Source: Lichenostomus cassidix
Taxonomy: Eukaryota; Chordata; Aves; Passeriformes; Meliphagidae
Assembly (NCBI GenBank): GCA_008360975.2
Contig: CM039183.1
Location: forward strand, 76,709,850-76,773,849
Direction: 5' to 3'
DNA length: 64,000 nucleotides
Shown piece after piece: positions 50,486 to 62,829 of the stretch (position 1 is the first letter of the stretch; every line of letters begins with the position of its first letter). The position numbers were made by a program, and so were the translations under genes. Below the pieces are notes generated by a model. It saw only the letters and a list, made by a program, of their open reading frames with translations. It was not told the origin of the DNA and made no database searches.

Positions 50486-51127
50486 AGCTGTATAACTTGT
50501 TCTTAATACAAGCTTTGAAGTTTGATGGCTTGTCTAAGCCTTTGTAACTGTTTCTGAAAGATATCTGTAATTTACCTGTTATCTTTACCAGGTGTTCAGT
50601 ATTAACAAATTGCTGCAAAATGAGAAGGCTGTAATTTGATAATGGTCAAAACTAAATGTAATACTCAAAAGGGTATATTTATTGTCACTGCTTTCTAAGT
50701 GACTTTCTTTGACTGACTTGAGGTGTGGTAGAGATTATTTTTTATTGATAGAACAAAATGTTTAGCTGAGGCTTGTCTCACACTGTGCTGGTTCTAGAGG
50801 TAAAGAAAATAATTCCATCTAAATGAACAATTCCTCCTCCATGCCCTTCAAGCAAGGCAACCCGTTAATTTTAAACTTGAGTCAAAATTGTGGATCCTGC
50901 AGTGTAACTACAGGTATGCAGATATATTCTGTCAAAACATTGCTTCTCATTACTGATCTTGGAATGGTTGTTCCTGTCTGTTGTGAAGTTGGTTTCTTAC
51001 TAACTTTTAGGAGGATGTAACTTGTCAGTCTAGGAAAAAGAGTTTAAAAAAATTGGATAGTAGTTCTTATGTGAAAAATATACATTAGTACCTAAACATG
51101 TGAGAGTAGAAAACACAATACCAATTT

Positions 51128-51147
51128 AAAAAAAAAAAAAAAAAAAA
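51128..51147. repeat. A homopolymer (20)
   Basis: Twenty consecutive As followed by GAGAAGG. No coding or CR1 similarity is visible directly upstream, so I do not read it as the tail of a retrocopy. Confidence 0.9.
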
Positions 51148-51334
51148 GAGAAGGTGGAGAAAGGTATCACGGAAGATAAGGGAAGAAATAAGTCCTGTAA
51201 ACTTGGTATCTGGACTGGACAAAGGAATGGAAAAAATGTCTGAATGAACATGATTGATGCAGTTGGTGAAAGTTACATACCTTTTTGAAAGGAAGTTTAT
51301 GCCTCTCCAGCAAAGGGTTCAAAACTCAATTGAG

Positions 51335-51745
51335 TAAGGATTATATGGTCTTCCTTGCTAAGATTTCCAGAAAGCCTTTTGTCAAAATTTTCTTGAAGAA
51401 ACTAAAGTAATGTGAGACTTAAAAGGTTCTTACACAGATATCCAATTGGTTAAAAAGTAGGAGTGAAGGCATGGGGTACAGTGCAGTCCTCACCAGGGAA
51501 GGGAGTCACCTGTACTACACGTAAGCAAGTATGCAAACTGGATGAGCCTTTCAGTGATGTTTTCTTGATGGATCAGCAAGGGCTGGTCCTAAAGGTGGAA
51601 GATTATAGTAAGCTCTTACAAGACTGGGTGGCTGAGTGATAAAAGAGTGCATAAACTTTTATGTAGATAAATGCAGAGCAATGTAAGTGGAGAAAAAGAT
51701 TGTAACTGCACATATAAAATGATAGCATCCGAGCTGAGTGCATTT
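51335..51745 (+). mobile_element. Ancient CR1/L3-like LINE fragment, internal ORF2 region
   Basis: A strongly decayed plus-strand LINE piece. The segment around 51360 (AGATTTCCAGAAAGCCTTTT) corresponds to the CR1 reverse-transcriptase segment 'DFQKAF'. The segment around 51663-51738 (GTAGATAAATGCAGAGCAAT, then CACATATAAAATGATAGCAT) matches the old amniote CR1/L3 consensus encoding 'NVDKCKVMHIG...YTYKMMGSE'. The order and spacing fit an ORF2 copy with a collapsed middle. Stops and indels are numerous. The exact ends are uncertain by a few tens of bases. Confidence 0.75.
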
Positions 51746-53402
51746 CTGTGCATGTAGAGGCATATGAATCCACAAGTCTCATGGAAACAATGGGGTTTGA
51801 TTGTTAAGCATCTCTCTTGGTATAATCTCTAGGAAGTGCAAGTCTTCAAAAACAACAAAAACTTGTTCAAAATAAACAAATGATGGTGTTTTTATTCCTG
51901 CAAGGTAGTCAGGCTGTGTGTGAAACATTGTGCCATGGGCTTTTACAGCTGGTTTACATGGTCTTACTGGGGAGCTATACAAGCTCATGCAGAGAAACTG
52001 AAAATAACTAAACACGTAAGAATCACATTCACATCAGGAAGTCTCTGAGCTTCAAAATGGATAGTTTCTCAAAGAGTAGTAGTAGAAAATACCATATATA
52101 ATTGCCTTGCTTTTAATCTTCCCTGGGCACATGCTGTTGGTTGTTGTCAGAGTCAGGATATGAGAGCTCTACTGAGGAAGGTTTTTATATACATCAGATA
52201 CAACTTTTCCTCAGAATTTCAGTGCTGTGACTCAGAGAGGTTGGTCCATTCTTTTTGCATCATTAAGAATTAATGACCATCTTTTCATCAAGAAATGATA
52301 AATAAGATATGCTGCATTGTTTCAGAAAAAATACCTTTACATTCTTCAGCCAGAAAACAGAAAATTGATCTGCTTTTGTCGTTTTAGATCTAGAACTGTT
52401 AGGTTTATCATAAATAAATTCTGTATTTTGAAACTATTTAACATCATGAGTACAGCGTGATGCTGATGACTGTTCTATTACCAAAAGACAGTGGATATTC
52501 TTGGTTAGTTTTATTTCTAATATAAAATTACATAACTTTTCTCACTGTATATAAATAAAGAAGTAAAATTCCCAATTCCGTGCATCTCCAAATGATTCTT
52601 TTACTTTTGCCCTATTCATGTTAGTTCTGATTTTCTCCATTGCCATGAAAGATATTGTGGTCAGGAAAGGATCAACAGGTTAGCTCTCACTGATAGCTGA
52701 GGATGAACAAAATGACAGTTTAGTAAATGAAACCAGATGATAGCAGAGACTGTGAGAAACTAAAGCTCTAATTTAAGAGAAAATTGCTCCTTTCAACTGG
52801 TGGTTCAAATGTGTAGCCTCTCTCTTTAGCAAGAGATGCTCCCTTATTTATGTTCCTGTACATCATGATGTTCTTTAATCTTTACATAACTTAAATTCCT
52901 TTGCTATGAGAGAACGTGTTTCTGATGAGGCTTTCTGATAGGTGGCAGTATGGTGGCTTCTGGCTTTTTCATGTTGTGTCAGTCAACAGCATGGATAACA
53001 AAAATATTGTTCATAAAATTGTTCAAAAATGTTGAGATTATTTTAAATGGTATTTTTTTGTATGTCCTATCGGTGTTTTAATTTCTTTCTGTTCTGTCTT
53101 ATTTTCCTTCTTGAAATTTTCCATTAGCCAGAGAGAGATAATGAAGTATGCTAAATTTTATTTTCATTCTCAGGTTTTTATTATATGCAATGGCATAGCT
53201 ACAGTGCTAAGCAGTTTTAAAAGGGAGCTGCAAATAAAGTAGTGAAGCACAACTACCTCCATGGTAATGGTATTCATTGTTTCAGTCACTAAGTATTGTA
53301 ATTCATTAGAGACAGCTAATATAGTCTGAAAGGCTGAATTGTTACTTTTAAAACCAGTGAAAACCAATAAGCATAATTAAACTGCATTTTAATTTACTTC
53401 AG

Positions 53403-53503
53403 AAATACAAGCCTGGTCGATGTGATGATATTTTGAAATGGAAGCCACCCAGCCTGAACTCTGTTGATTTTCGTCTAAAGATAACAAGAATTGGTGGAGA
53501 GGG
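53403..53503 (+). CDS. RNGTT: mRNA capping enzyme (RNGTT), internal coding exon with motif V
   Basis: This 101-bp exon (33 codons plus two bases, start phase 0, end phase 2) begins [16 protein letters not shown] and ends KITRIGGEG, the last Gly codon being split across the donor. It matches mammalian RNGTT residues of about 447-480. LKWKP is motif V, whose two lysines (about 458 and 460 in mammals) contact the GTP phosphates and are needed for guanylyltransferase activity; both are present here. The sites are TTACTTCAG before it and GTATGT from 53504. The next exon should start with the third base of Gly followed by a Leu-Leu-Pro-Gln segment leading into the OB-fold. I did not find it before the end of the window, so the coding sequence here is partial. 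Confidence 0.96.
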
Positions 53504-55739
53504 GTATGTAATCTCTTCCCTTTTTAAATCTATAACACTCATGTGAATGTCCCTTAGTAGTTAATCTCTCCTTTGATATTTCTTGACACTTCCTGGGGCT
53601 AAGCATTTCTATATTCTCTATAATTTGTTCATTCAAAATATAAGCAACTGTTGTAATTAGTGTTGCACTGAGAACAATGGCAGATGTTTATATTGTGAAT
53701 TTACTCATTCTTAAATTAAGTTTCATCAAATTTCTGGAAAAAAGTCCCATTTGGATTTGGCACTACCCCACATATTTTTGGGTGTAGGCAGGCTGCATTA
53801 GATTAAATTCTTGAAGCTATTTTTTGTTGGTTTTAGGCAAAATACTAACAACCTAAGCTTTCTTCTGCTTTAGAACTGTGCACAATGACAAACAGCACTT
53901 GTTTTCTTAGAGAAGAACAAAGCCTGTCATTTTTACTCATTAGGCATTCTTTGATATTGTCTTTAAAGCCATTAAAATCTTAATCAAAACCAGTGAGTTT
54001 TTATGGCAGAAGACATGAAAGTCTTTGCATCAGTTCTACATACTATTTGCCTTGTTTAGTCATTGCACGTATTAAATAGGGGTGATTGCCATATTTAGTT
54101 GTGCCAAGGAAGGGAAGGGAAAGATGGATTCACTAGATTAAAGCTTGCTTTGGAAAAGATTTTCTTTAAAATTAAATTAATGATTTTTATGTTGCTTAGT
54201 GTTTTAACATCTGGGACTCATTTCGAATGACAGTGTGAAATACTGACATTTAGCTTATTTTTCTTGATGCCACAGGCATCTCAATATGATTAAACAATTA
54301 ATTCATATATTGCTTGCATATTCCAGAGTGTGAATAATGGCACATTTAACTTTTAGACATCTGCATGTCATGTTAATGAAAACGTTTGGTGAACAGAGAG
54401 AATCTTAAGGATATGTATTTTTTTCTGCAAAATATACTCAGCTGATAACTTTTCAGTGTTTCATGAAGTCAGAAAAATCTGTTCAAATTTTTGTGTTTGA
54501 AAATGCAATACTAAGTCCTCAGTAACAGCATAGCTGTTTCAGAGAATACACAGAAATACTTTGTTTTACTTCAGATAATCAGCTCATTAAAACATTTTAT
54601 GTTTGCTTGCAATTAATTTGTCATAGGATAATGTAATATGAAAGATTTAAGTAAAAAATATTTTAAATGGCCCATTGTTTGATAGAAAGGTTATCTTTAT
54701 TACAGTATTCTTATGACTTCTGCTGGACTTTACAAATATACAGTACTAACTTGTGATTCAGAAGCAAAATTCAACACATTTTTCATTTCACATTAATAAA
54801 GGAGTATTGGTTGATTAGTTATCTCTGATTTCAAATACAAAACTCTCAGTGCTATTGTGTTCTGTTTAATATATTACATCATAGATTATTTGATTAGAAC
54901 GTGAAAAGGTTATAAATATGAGCCAGCAAAAAGCTGTTTTTAAAAAGTTGTTAGCAGTTAATAGCAAGTTATTAAAGAATGGATGATCCATTGTGGAATT
55001 GGAATCACTTTCTAACATTTAGAAAAGTTCTATCATATTTCAGCTATGTGAAAATTAGAGCAGTTCTTATATTATGGAAATAACTACCTGAATTACTCTG
55101 TAAATAATGTAATATTTAAATATGTCAGTGTTTATGCTGCTCTCACATGCATATAAAAAAATCCTAGAAATCTGATATTTGATAAATAAAGTACTGTTCT
55201 TCCAGGTAAGTTTTACTTCGTCACACATGACAATTGGCTGCTACTAGTAACTTAAATAAATTCATCCAAGTGAAATAAAATTTAGTGACGTACAAGGCAG
55301 ACAATAATAACTTAGCACTTCTGGGAGAGAGGTATTTATCTTAAATAATGTCTTATGAAACAGTAGCTTCTGCCCAGTGAAACAAATTGTGAATGAAATA
55401 CTCCAGGTATGCCTACTTCAGTTGTTAATTTGGGTATAATTTAAAGTTGTTAGAAGAAAATTCAGAATGGTACAGATTTTGAAATTGTTGACTAGAGTTT
55501 TTAAAGAAGCATCTTTAATTTTAGACTGTGTAAAGACAGTTCCTGCGTTCTGAGCACTAACTAAAATTCTGTTTTGATTTGATGAACTGAACGTCTTGCT
55601 ACTGCAATTCTAACGTGACAATATTAGGCTTCCTGCTTCCTCCCACTACACTGAGATTAAAAGCAAGCATTGATATTGGTTTCAACTTTTTACATAAAGA
55701 AAGTGTTCTTCTTCAGTAATCCAGCATGGAATTACAGCA

Positions 55740-56790
55740 TTACAGAATGGGTAAGGTTGGGAGGGACCACAGTGGGTCATCTGGTCCAACCTCCCTGCTC
55801 CAGCAGGATGATCCCAGAGCTCATGGAACAGGATTGCATCCAGATGGTTCTTGAGTATCTCCAGTGAAGGAGACTCCACAACCTCTCTGAGCAATCTGTT
55901 CCAGTGCTCGATCACTTGCACAGTAAAGTTCTTCCTTGTGTTCAGGTGGAACTTCCTGTGCATCAGTTTCTGCCCATTGCCTCTTGTCCCATTGCTTGGC
56001 ACCACCAAGTAGAGCCTGGCTCCATCCTCTTGGCAGCCTCCTTCAGATACCTACAGACATTGATGAGGTCACCCCTCAGTTGTCTCTTCATGAGGCTGAA
56101 CAGGCCCAGCTCCCTCAGCCTTTCCTTGTAAGAGAGATGTTCCAGTCTCTCAGTCATGTTTGTTGTCCTCCACTGGACCTGCTCCAGGAGCTCCATATCT
56201 CTCTTATCCTGAGGAGTCCAGAACTGGACAGAGCGTTCCAGGTGTGGTCTTACAAGAGCAGAAGAGAAGGGCAGGATCACCTCCCTTGAGCTGCTGGCAA
56301 TACTCTTCCTAATGCACCCCAGGATACCACTGGCCTTCTTGGCCACAAGGACACACTGCTGGCTCACGGACAGCTTGTTGCTCACCAGAACCCCCAGTTC
56401 CTTCTCTGCAGAGCTGCTTTCCAGCAGCTCATCCCCCAGCCTGTCCTGGTCCATGGGGTTATTCCTCCCCAGGTACAGGAACCTGCATTTGCCTTTGTTG
56501 AATTTCAGAAGGTTCCTCTCTGCCCATCTCTCCACCCTGTCAAGGTTCCTCTGAATGCTGCACAGCCCTCTGGGGTATCAGCCACTCCTCCCAGCTTTGT
56601 GACATCAGTGAATTTGCTGTGGAGGTCTCTGCTCCTCCATCCAAATCATTGAGAAATAAGTTAAACAATACTGGGCCCAGTACTGAACCTTGGGGAGCAC
56701 CACTTATGACAGGCCTCCAACTAGACCCTGTGCCACTGATCACAACCCTCTGGGATCTGCCATTCTGCCAGTAAATCTGTCAGGCATTTG
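55740..56790 (-). mobile_element. CR1 LINE fragment with part of the reverse transcriptase
   Basis: A minus-strand CR1 copy of about 1 kb. The 3' end is at the left (GGTTGGGAGGGACCACAGTG, then a CATCTGGTCCAACC motif). On the minus strand it encodes the reverse-transcriptase motif [20 protein letters not shown] near 56700. A shifted frame follows, with the catalytic box read as FTDVTK near 56605 where active copies have FADDTK. The rest of ORF2 follows from WAERNLLKFNKGKC (about 56520) through MELLEQVQWRTTNM to HWNRLLREVVESPSLE near 55890. At least two frameshifts and the loss of a catalytic aspartate show it is inactive. Confidence 0.95.
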
Positions 56791-58021
56791 ACAGCAAAAT
56801 ACTACAGATGTGGCTGAAGTACTGTTGCAAAATTTACAGAAGTTGCATGTTGTTTTGGCACAGTTAGGCAAATGATATTTACAGAAATAGAAGGTATGCC
56901 TTTGTATTGATCTCTTATAGACAAATAAGGAGCCCAAGTTAAAGTATTGATCTCAGACACTTAACAGCTTGAAGCAATGTGCACAGGGATTGTCTGTAAT
57001 TTCCAAGTCCTCTGTTCTGATTTACAGACTCATATTTAAATCTTGAAATGCAGACATAACTAAACCTGTGCTACAGTTGTGTGTGATCTTATCACAGTTT
57101 ACAGCCTGGGCAGTAGCGATACAAATGGAGCCAAATCACAAATCTCCAACCATGTAGTCCTTGCATTTATAGTTTCCTGCTCACTCAAATAGTGAAAAAA
57201 AATGATATAGGAGCATTATTTATTCAGTAGCATGAGATTAGAGTTCTGTCAGCTGTTGGACATGTCTTTTAGATAGCATATGTAATTGAGATCCTGAACA
57301 ATTGTAAACAATCTTGTGCATTTTTCATCTGAATAAAGGAGTTACCTCTGGGGAGTTTGCCAGATTTTAGTCAGTGTGATTATTTTCCATCTATGTAAAT
57401 TCCCCTGTGTTTTGAGTTGAGCATTTCCATCCATAGATCAGTCTGCAATAGAAATGTTAACTGCAAAATAGCTGCTGTTTCACCCCAGATGTAGTCCCGT
57501 TACGGATGAATGACCAAATTTTTTTCATCTGGGCTTCAGTTATTTCACTCTTGATACTGGAGGGAGTTTTGCCATTGAATTAAAAAGAATTGTTCTTACG
57601 ATCTGTGAAGTACTTTTAGAATAAGCCTGATAAAGATGAAGACTGCATAACGAAGAATAAACATGAAGAAAAAAGATATTATTGCATCCCAAAGAAAGGC
57701 AGGGTTTCTCTAACCTCAGTGACCTAATACTGACACTCCTGTTCAGAGCACATATTTGAAAGAAATTGCATTATTGCACCTTAGTGAGTTACATCTTATC
57801 AGCTGAGCCTTGGTAATTGTCCCCTGAGTATTATCATAGTCCAGCCGTTCCAAGCATCAGGATGATGGTTAGATTAACCCTTTTTGTATTATGTTTGCAA
57901 GAATTTCAGCTTGTGCTCTCTATCTCTTCTCATTACATCCATATAGTTAGTCTTATAAAGAAAAAAACCACCAAAATCCCATACCACAAAACCCTGCAAT
58001 AACAACCAGCAACTCATTAAA

Positions 58022-58081
58022 TCAGTCAAACAAGAGAGTACTTCATTGTTTTCAGTTAAACAAGAGAGTACTTCACTGTTT
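58022..58081. repeat. 30-bp tandem duplication
   Basis: Two adjacent 30-bp units, 58022-58051 and 58052-58081, share the core AAACAAGAGAGTACTTCA and differ at two positions (TCAGTC/TCAGTT and TTCATTG/TTCACTG). Confidence 0.9.
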
Positions 58082-61000
58082 GTCTCTTGTGAAACACAGC
58101 AGGTGAACTGAAAAGCCCTAATATTACATATGTTTTGAAAAGGTTGACCCACTTTGCAGCACTTCTCTTTCATTTCAAGTTTATTCTAACAATGCTCTCA
58201 CATATGTAACAGTACCATGTGTTTTCCTAAATTATGATGATGTTCACAAAAAAATAAAATAAGAGTATCTTAAGCACATTAACTGCATTTCCCAATGACC
58301 TACGAGTTAAATAACCTTACCAGTAGAGACCGTGAAGGATATTTATTTGCTGTGTGCAGTATCTCACTTATATTACAGGGAAGACTGCTTTCTCTATTTA
58401 GTAGAGATCCTTTTTCTCAAAATGTCTGACTGTATGAGTATTTCTTAAAAAAACCAAAAAACCCCAAACTACCTCTGAGCCTTATTTAAATGTCACAAAT
58501 ATCAGCTGAAAATGTCACATAGTACCATATTTCTGGTAGCTTCCATAACCAGAATTTCTTAAATGTTCATGCTTCCTTTTACAGATTTTTATTTAGCTCA
58601 TGCAAGTTCCTTAATTTTATCTGAATCAGACTGCTGATGAAATTACAAGCAAAGTTTTGGCTTTATTTGCTTTGAATTAGTATCTTACTGGGTCAATTTG
58701 ATGCATTTCAAATCACAGGATAATATAAATTTTATTTAGTACCTTGAAGTGCTGGAAAGCATCAAGGATTTTACTCATCTTTGAAGATGTAGTCCTCTAA
58801 AGAAAGTTAGTAATCTGAAGTAGACACGAACTATCTATTAGCATAATTTATATTTTTTATTGTATTCATGATTAACTGGACCATATGGGGAAAAACCCAA
58901 AGAGTGTTTAGGCAAAGTTCTGTTTAGCTTGGACATTGTCAAGTAATAAAAAATGGGAGATAAAATACAATACATTCAAGGATAGTGGGGTACCTTGGAT
59001 ATGTTGGAAATTATAAATCAACAACCAAATGTTGATACCATGACTAGAGGCAAGTGGACGTCTTCTTTTTTTTGAGAAGTGATGTTCTTTTTGTTTTGTA
59101 AACTAAAATAGACTGAAGGAGAAGAAAAGCTGCAACTAGTTCAAAATAGCTGTGATGTTCTTGATTTGTCTCATATAGCTATGTTGTCTGTCACAGGGTG
59201 ACTTATCCTTTTTATGAGCTAGTCTTCCTCACTTTTCTGCTTAAAAAAAAAATAGTAACTGATGGCAAAATCACACGAGTTAATTGTGTCAGCTACCATC
59301 AGCAGAACTGATGTGATAGTTTGTATGGCCAGATTGTTGGTGCTCCTTCCTCTCTTCCCATTGCCACTTTTGGGTGATACTGAAGTTGTTGGTTTGGGCT
59401 GTGAAATCTTTGCCTTCTCACCTGTTTGCAGAATGTTCATTATCAAAGAGCACAAACTCATTGTTATATGTGCCATCCATCACAGATAGGGACTTTTACA
59501 AGTAATACCCTGGTGATAGAAATAATAACTCCATGTTCCCCTAGTCTCCAAAGATCACAGTCAGTGTTGGGGCTGCATTTCTGTTGAGTACAGAGGAGTT
59601 ATGAGGCAGAATGCAGATGAAGTCTTATAGCAATAATGGAACAAATAAGGACAAGATGTTGCAAGTAGAGGCAAAGATGTGCAGTGTGGGGATGACAGCA
59701 GGAGGAGTGCATGCTTGAACGTGTTAAGTGCATTTATGGCTGTACTGTTGTTAAAGGAAGCACGTGTGCTTTGCAATTGCTTACTTTTTGTGGAATTGTG
59801 AGAGTTGCAAGTGAAAGTAAAGGAGTGATTTGCTTAGCTGTTACCTTCAGGCATTCAACTGTTACCAAAGTTGATCTTCTGAAGAGGAAATGTAGGGGCA
59901 TAGTTGTGCAAACGGATTGAAGAGGATATTATGTGTAGAAACAGCAATGCGGTGGCACAGGAAGGGGAAGCCCAAATACCACCATGGTAGAAGTAAGTAT
60001 ATGCAGCTGCAACACTGACATTGCAAAGGAAACTGGTAGACAGACATTTTACCAAGGTGCTATGCTGTAAATATGGATGCTATATTGCTTATATGAGGAT
60101 ACTTAAAATCTTTTTGTAAAGCTTCAGGCTTTAAAAACTGTGTTCAAAGTAAAGCTTTGAATCTAACCTCTATTTATACTCTGGGACACTGAGTAAAATC
60201 TTATACCTTCCACGACTAATACTCAGGATGCTCTTGGAATTTCTAATGTTGTATTTCAAAAATGAACTCAGCCTCATCTTTTTATATGTTCAAGTGGCAG
60301 CCTTGGGCAATCTCCATCTGTCAGATAATTATTCTACTTCAGCTACTCATTTCTCCAGATTTTTAAAAGCTTTGCCTCATATCATCCTAAAATTATCTAT
60401 ACGCTTGCAAATTGGAATGTAAATGTAGCCTTGTATGTTTTACAGACCCTGTTCTTTTTTCTTGAACTAGTTGCTGTCTTAAAGTAGTCTTTCCAGTTGG
60501 TTGTGTCAGTTATCATAATGATTATCCACTCTGTTAAGATCCATTTCTATCTCTGAGTGAGATTAAGAAAAGCTCTCAAATACCATGTCTTCAAAATTTT
60601 CTTATCTCCCATGTATTTCTCTCTCCTAATTTACATTTGGATAGATATTTTATTCCTATTTGTCCATGTAGCTTTGATTTCCTGCTACTTGTGAATGTGG
60701 AAATGGAGGGTTGATGCCACCTCCAACTAAACTACGCTAAGGTGGTAGAATCTGAGAGGAGTGAGAGAAGCAGGCAGTGAAGAAATTATATTGGACTTCA
60801 AAATGGTTGGCTTTGGCTTTTTCATGTAATAGAGGTAGTATCCCATGTCGGGTTCCTTTGAACTGCAGAGAGGCCCAGGATAGCTGGTTGATCTTCAAGA
60901 ACAGCCTTCTCAAATGAACAAGGACATACTTTTCCCTGTGCGAGAAGGCAAGCAGGTATGGCACACAGCTATAGCTGGCTTGAATGGGGAATTCCTAAGC

Positions 61001-61459
61001 TGATTGACCCAAAACAATGAAATTTATGGAATCTGTAAACTGTGACAAATCTCCATGGAGAATGTAAAAACAGTGTTTGGGTCTAGAGAGAAGGAAGTAG
61101 GAAAGCAAAACTCAGCTGGAGTTGAAAATAAGTCACTGATGTCTGTTGCTAATGGAAGGAAGTCTTAAGGAAATGGTGTGATGCTGATGCAGCTCAAGAC
61201 AGTGGAAAATATGCAAAAAGGCTGCAGGTACACACTGCACCCTTTGCATTAGCAAGATCTGTTCTCAGGCTTTTGAGGTCCCTGAACCTCATGGCAGAGA
61301 GCAGGGCAGTTGTCGTTAGGAAATACTTAAGCAAAGTGTGCCTTAGGATACTGGAAGGCAAAACTTTGAAACTGGGGCAAGAGTTAGCCCTTGGGGCAAA
61401 AGCGCCAACTGATGGGAAAGCTGGGCTGCAGTGGAGTAGGTAATTTTTCACCTCTGCTT

Positions 61460-61935
61460 AGCATTTGTGAGAGTCTGAGTCTGGAGTACTGTGTCTTGTT
61501 TTGGGCTCCCCAAATTGAGAACGACATTGATGCACTGGAGCAAATCCAGTGGAATGCTTCCAAGACAGTGGAGGGACTGGGGAACATGACATCAAAGAAA
61601 ATCTGAGAGAACTGGATTTCCTCTGTCCAAATAAGAGAAGGCTGTGTAATGCTTTACTCCTGTTCACTACTCCCTAATGGCAGGTGATAGAGAAGATGAA
61701 GCCACATTGCTCAGAGAGTCATGTTGAAAAAATGAAAAGTAAAGGACACAAATTGTAGAAGGTCAAGAGGAGAAACAGTGTGATAGAGGTCAAACACTGT
61801 AGTAGGCTGGCAAGTTGTGGAGTCTCCATCTTTGGAAGCATTCAGAAGTTAATTAGATGTGCCTGTGAGCAACCTGATGTAACTTGGAAGCTGACCCAGT
61901 CCTGAGCATGAGGCAGATGACATGCAATGGTCCTT
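61460..61935 (+). mobile_element. CR1 LINE, old degraded fragment
   Basis: A plus-strand CR1 copy: CTGGAGTACTGTGTCTTGTT and TTTTGGGCTCCCC match the ORF2 segment 'LEYCVLFWAP'. It is followed by an 'IDALEQIQWNASK' segment, TGAGAGAACTGGATTTCCTC, and further down TGTGGAGTCTCCATCTTTGG (the 'VESPSLE' region). Stops and indels are frequent. The sequence just upstream (about 61190-61460) may be more of the same element but I could not align it by eye. The 3' end is ragged near 61935. Confidence 0.8.
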
Positions 61936-62829
61936 GCCAATCAGACTTACTCTAAGATTATTTGCAGATCAGATGTTAAATATTTTGCAAATAGTAGGGA
62001 ACTGCTAGAGAATAAACTTACTATGTATTTTGAAGCATTTTTGTTTTTCTTTCTTCATGCTTTCTTTACTGTAAACAGATTTTTCAGAATACTTACTGTA
62101 CATACATTTAATTTACAAATTTTGGGATTGTCCTTTCTGAGAAGATTTTTGAATAGCAAAGTAAAATAACATGCAGTTTTTATGATCAGGAATTTGATAT
62201 TGTTCTCTGTTATAAAATGTAAAGGTTTGTCAGATGCATAATTTAAAAGCCATCCAATTGATAAAAAAGTGTTCATCTTCCTTTTGCTATAGCTTGAAAT
62301 CGATGCACTGCTCTCAGACTTAGTGAAACTCCGTTGTGAATAAATGTTTTTTTCCACCAGTAGATATAAAGTTTTTAAATTATAAGACTTATTAGAGAGT
62401 ATTTGTGAACATCATGTTCAAAATGATTTAAATGCATTTTAGAAATCGGTGTGAGTTTCTTTGAAATGCATTTTTTGCATTTTTGCATGTAGTGACTATT
62501 TGGTCTTTTTCAGATAAGGAGTATTATCTAGATTTTTCAGGTATGTCTTGAATGGTGCTTTAACTCAGAATATGTTTTTTCTCCATTAATTGCTTACAGT
62601 ATTAATTAATATTCAGTTGTTTGGTTTATTTTTTTGTGGTATGTGTTTGTGGTTTTAATTTGTTGCTTAATGAGATGTTATTGTCGGTTTTCTTGAGTTT
62701 ACAGATCTGTATATTTTAAACTGTGTTTGGAAAGGAGCATTAGTATAGAATTATTACAGATCTGAAAAATATGTATTTTTCCATGGTGTTTGAAGTTAAA
62801 GACATAATTGTTGGAATGAGTACATAGGA

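Larger units (their letters stand above)
26749..53402 (+). other. RNGTT: RNGTT intron, 26,654 bp
   Basis: The intron runs from donor GTAAGT (26749) to an acceptor ending TTACTTCAG at 53402, phase 0. It holds minus-strand CR1 fragments near 27.4-28.3, 32.5-32.8 and 49.85-49.9 kb and an ancient plus-strand CR1 at about 51.3-51.7 kb. It also has short tandem duplications (28364-28489, 29933-29965, 47809-47848), homopolymer runs and a potential G-quadruplex at 50470-50485. Long stretches such as 33-47 kb hold nothing I can name beyond AT-rich intronic sequence. About 48.0-49.1 kb is visibly less AT-rich than its surroundings but matches no repeat I recognise. No open frame in the intron resembles a known protein other than CR1 remnants. 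Confidence 0.9.

Noticed and set aside
51128..51147. A20 run as the tail of a processed pseudogene
   Set aside because: No recognisable coding or RNA gene similarity upstream and no target-site duplication seen.
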